From a bacterium (GTDB lineage Bacteria; Patescibacteria; ABY1; BM507; VMTK01): a stretch of 6,103 bases of DNA. Positions within the stretch are counted from its first letter, which is position 1; every line of letters begins with the position of its first letter. The notes below the pieces were generated by a model, which made no database searches, was not told the DNA's origin, and was given only the letters and a program-made list of their open reading frames with translations. Shown here in pieces: positions 5,950 to 6,103 of the stretch. The DNA is taken from contig DAOWHZ010000064.1 of NCBI GenBank assembly GCA_030641105.1, positions 1-6,103 of the forward strand. The letters run 5' to 3'. A program made the position numbers and the translations under genes.

Positions 5950-6103
5950 TTAAAGATTAGTTAATTTCCATGTTCCATCCCCCTGTTTTTTAACATGAAA
6001 ATGAATTGGAACGTTGTCGCCGCCTAAGGGGAAATAAACTTCGCTAGAGTATATTTTTTCATCATTAGTTGAACTGGACAGTTTTGCTCCTGACATAATA
6101 TTG
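5950..6103 (-). CDS. C-terminal end of an unidentified protein, possibly NTF2-like
   Basis: Read on the minus strand, an open frame enters at the right edge and runs 50 codons to TAA (5950-5952). It carries EVYFPLGGDNVPI and ends in GDGTWKLTNL. A closing beta strand of the form 'W-K-(I/V/L)-x-(D/N)-(L/I)' after a polar turn is common at the end of NTF2-like/DUF4878-type secreted or lipoprotein domains, which is the only hint of identity. A Met lies at the third codon, but the fragment most likely continues beyond the window. It converges on the MFS gene. The frame is short, so coding status rests on the protein-like ending and the tidy position next to the inverted repeat. Confidence 0.6.
   Translation of the reverse strand, partial: NIMSGAKLSSSTNDEKIYSSEVYFPLGGDNVPIHFHVKKQGDGTWKLTNL

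Overview
The window is a compact, AT-rich stretch with short gaps, and those gaps are packed with palindromic and tandem repeats. Three complete genes lie on the + strand: an oversized leucyl-tRNA synthetase (leuS), a small sugar-nucleotidyltransferase and an MFS-type membrane protein. The 3' end of a fourth gene points back from the right edge. The gene styles, the weak or missing Shine-Dalgarno sequences and the repeat types (inverted AT-rich repeats against stop codons, runs of 'aaattccaaatctc', GC-rich hairpins of the 'gtcattgcgagg' kind) suggest a Patescibacteria/CPR bacterium. This is inference, not proof. TGG encodes Trp, all visible stops are TAA or TAG, and nothing indicates recoded TGA.

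Layout: 1-143 is the end of a repeat cluster, followed by a short RBS. leuS occupies 175-3765 and encodes 1196 residues, against roughly 800-880 for ordinary bacterial LeuRS. The excess is almost entirely in the CP1 editing domain. There a complete NUDIX domain (about residues 378-520) and then a complete RBBP9/YdeN-like serine hydrolase (about residues 546-735) are inserted in frame. They are separated by a short piece of genuine LeuRS sequence. Two further in-frame insertions are repeat DNA translated as protein: an AT-rich tandem repeat in CP1 (862-925) and a GC-rich palindromic repeat between the anticodon-binding and C-terminal domains (about 3409-3498). The synthetic motifs (HIGN, KMSKS, two CxxC pairs for each of two probable zinc sites) and the editing motifs are intact, so the protein looks functional.

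A hairpin-rich repeat at 3780-3933 separates leuS from the nucleotidyltransferase (3943-4617). A 21-bp inverted repeat overlaps that gene's stop codon and leads into the MFS gene (4686-5840). A 42-bp-arm inverted repeat (5845-5943) follows, lying between the MFS gene and the convergent partial gene (5950-6103, minus strand), where it could act as a bidirectional terminator.

The most unusual object is the LeuRS, one polypeptide that appears to carry three hydrolytic activities: CP1 editing, NUDIX and a serine hydrolase. I see no clear functional link between leuS and the downstream genes. They are co-oriented and could be co-transcribed, but a repeat stands at each junction.
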